A stretch of DNA of 6,805 nt from Desulfuromusa sp. (lineage in GTDB: Bacteria; Desulfobacterota; Desulfuromonadia; Desulfuromonadales; Geopsychrobacteraceae): contig JAOZMV010000078.1 of NCBI GenBank assembly GCA_029934095.1, forward strand, positions 1-6,805, written 5' to 3'. This document shows, one piece after another, positions 6,215-6,805 of this stretch. Each line of letters opens with the position of its first letter. The stretch's first letter is position 1. The notes under the pieces are model-generated. The model was not told the DNA's origin. It saw nothing but the letters and a program-made list of their open reading frames with translations, and did no database searches. Position numbers and translations under genes: made by a program.

Positions 6215-6805
6215 ATGCAGAAAAACCTACCTCTGTTACTGCTGATAATTGTCCTCGCGGCTCTGGCCGTATCTTTTTATCACCCCTATGACCAGCTCAC
6301 CTGGTTTCTGGAAACCGTACCGGTTATAATCGGTATTATCCTGCTGCTACTGACCTGGCGCAGATTCCCCCTGACAACGCTGCTCTGCTCTCTACTCACT
6401 CTGCATGCCTTGATTCTGATTCTGGGTGGTCATTACACCTATGCCAAGGTACCGCTCGGATTCTGGTTGCAGGATCTGTTTGATTTCAGCCGCAATCACT
6501 ATGATCGTATCGGCCATATCGCCCAGGGTTTTGTTCCTGCCATTCTGGCTCGCGAAATCCTCCTGCGGCGTTCACCACTCATCCCGGGAAAATGGTTGTT
6601 CCTGTTGGTCACCAGTGTCTGTCTGGCGTTCAGTGCTTTTTATGAAATGGTGGAATGGTGGACGGCACTGTTTTCAGGGGAAGCAGCAACCGCTTTTCTG
6701 GGAACTCAGGGGGATATCTGGGATACCCAATGGGACATGTTTTTTGCCTTTATGGGAGCAATGGCAGCACAACTGCTGTTGAACCGATGGCACAATCATC
6801 AACTC
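6215..6805 (+). CDS. yjdF: DUF2238 (YjdF-like) inner-membrane protein, cut at right edge
   Basis: Predicted multi-pass inner-membrane protein of unknown function, recognised as the DUF2238/YjdF family. Key motifs are GGHYTYAKVPLG (71-82), RNHYDRIGH (93-101) followed by QGFVPA (104-109), ARE (112-114), EMVEWW (144-149) and LGTQGDIWDTQWDM (162-175). The conserved charged and histidine residues sit beside membrane segments. About six hydrophobic spans are visible near 5-21, 34-47, 54-70, 100-115, 127-145 and 174-189. The visible 197 residues have no stop; E. coli YjdF is only slightly longer, so little is probably missing. The start is the ATG at 6215, with GAGG at 6204-6207 seven bases upstream, 26 bases after the dehydrogenase stop. 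The tight spacing and shared strand suggest it belongs to the same operon, but a separate role is possible. Confidence 0.85.
   Translation, partial: MQKNLPLLLLIIVLAALAVSFYHPYDQLTWFLETVPVIIGIILLLLTWRRFPLTTLLCSLLTLHALILILGGHYTYAKVPLGFWLQDLFDFSRNHYDRIGHIAQGFVPAILAREILLRRSPLIPGKWLFLLVTSVCLAFSAFYEMVEWWTALFSGEAATAFLGTQGDIWDTQWDMFFAFMGAMAAQLLLNRWHNHQL

Noticed and set aside
6426..6782. 118-residue plus-strand frame overlapping the DUF2238 gene
   Set aside because: The overlapping frame from 6215 carries unmistakable DUF2238 motifs and a ribosome site; this one is its shadow.

Overview
The window holds an almost complete glycerol-phosphate uptake locus of the Ugp type from a Gram-negative, proteobacterium-like chromosome. 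The Gram-negative reading rests on the UgpB, UgpA, UgpE and UgpC proteins, which resemble the E. coli set closely along their length, on a periplasmic binding protein with an ordinary signal peptidase I type leader and no lipobox, and on a YjdF/DUF2238 membrane protein. Base composition is moderate, just under half G+C by eye. A delta-proteobacterial (Desulfuromonas-like) or gamma-proteobacterial host would fit, but the sequence alone does not settle the genus.

Layout, left to right. Bases 1-41 (minus strand) may hold the first codons of a gene that leaves the window. Bases 42-197 are a non-coding gap. The ATPase gene ugpC lies at 198-1301 on the minus strand. A divergent, A+T-rich control region follows at 1302-1571. 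The plus-strand operon is ugpB (1572-2900), ugpA (2980-3873), ugpE (3927-4850), an sn-glycerol-1-phosphate dehydrogenase family gene (4854-6188) and a DUF2238 membrane-protein gene (6215 to the right edge). A strong 14-bp hairpin sits between ugpB and ugpA. The ugpE/dehydrogenase junction is only 3 bases, so these two are almost certainly co-transcribed and probably translationally coupled.

How the genes work together. UgpB captures the substrate in the periplasm, UgpA and UgpE form the membrane channel, and UgpC supplies ATP hydrolysis. In E. coli the order is ugpBAECQ, with ugpQ encoding a glycerophosphodiesterase. Here ugpC is split off and divergently transcribed, no ugpQ is seen, and the position after ugpE is taken by a metal-dependent G1P dehydrogenase homologue. 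That enzyme interconverts dihydroxyacetone phosphate and sn-glycerol-1-phosphate, the mirror image of the usual bacterial sn-glycerol-3-phosphate. The most interesting reading is a locus that imports a glycerol phosphate and oxidises the sn-1 enantiomer to DHAP. This is inference from gene order and family membership.

No tRNA, rRNA, CRISPR array, insertion sequence or phage gene was seen.
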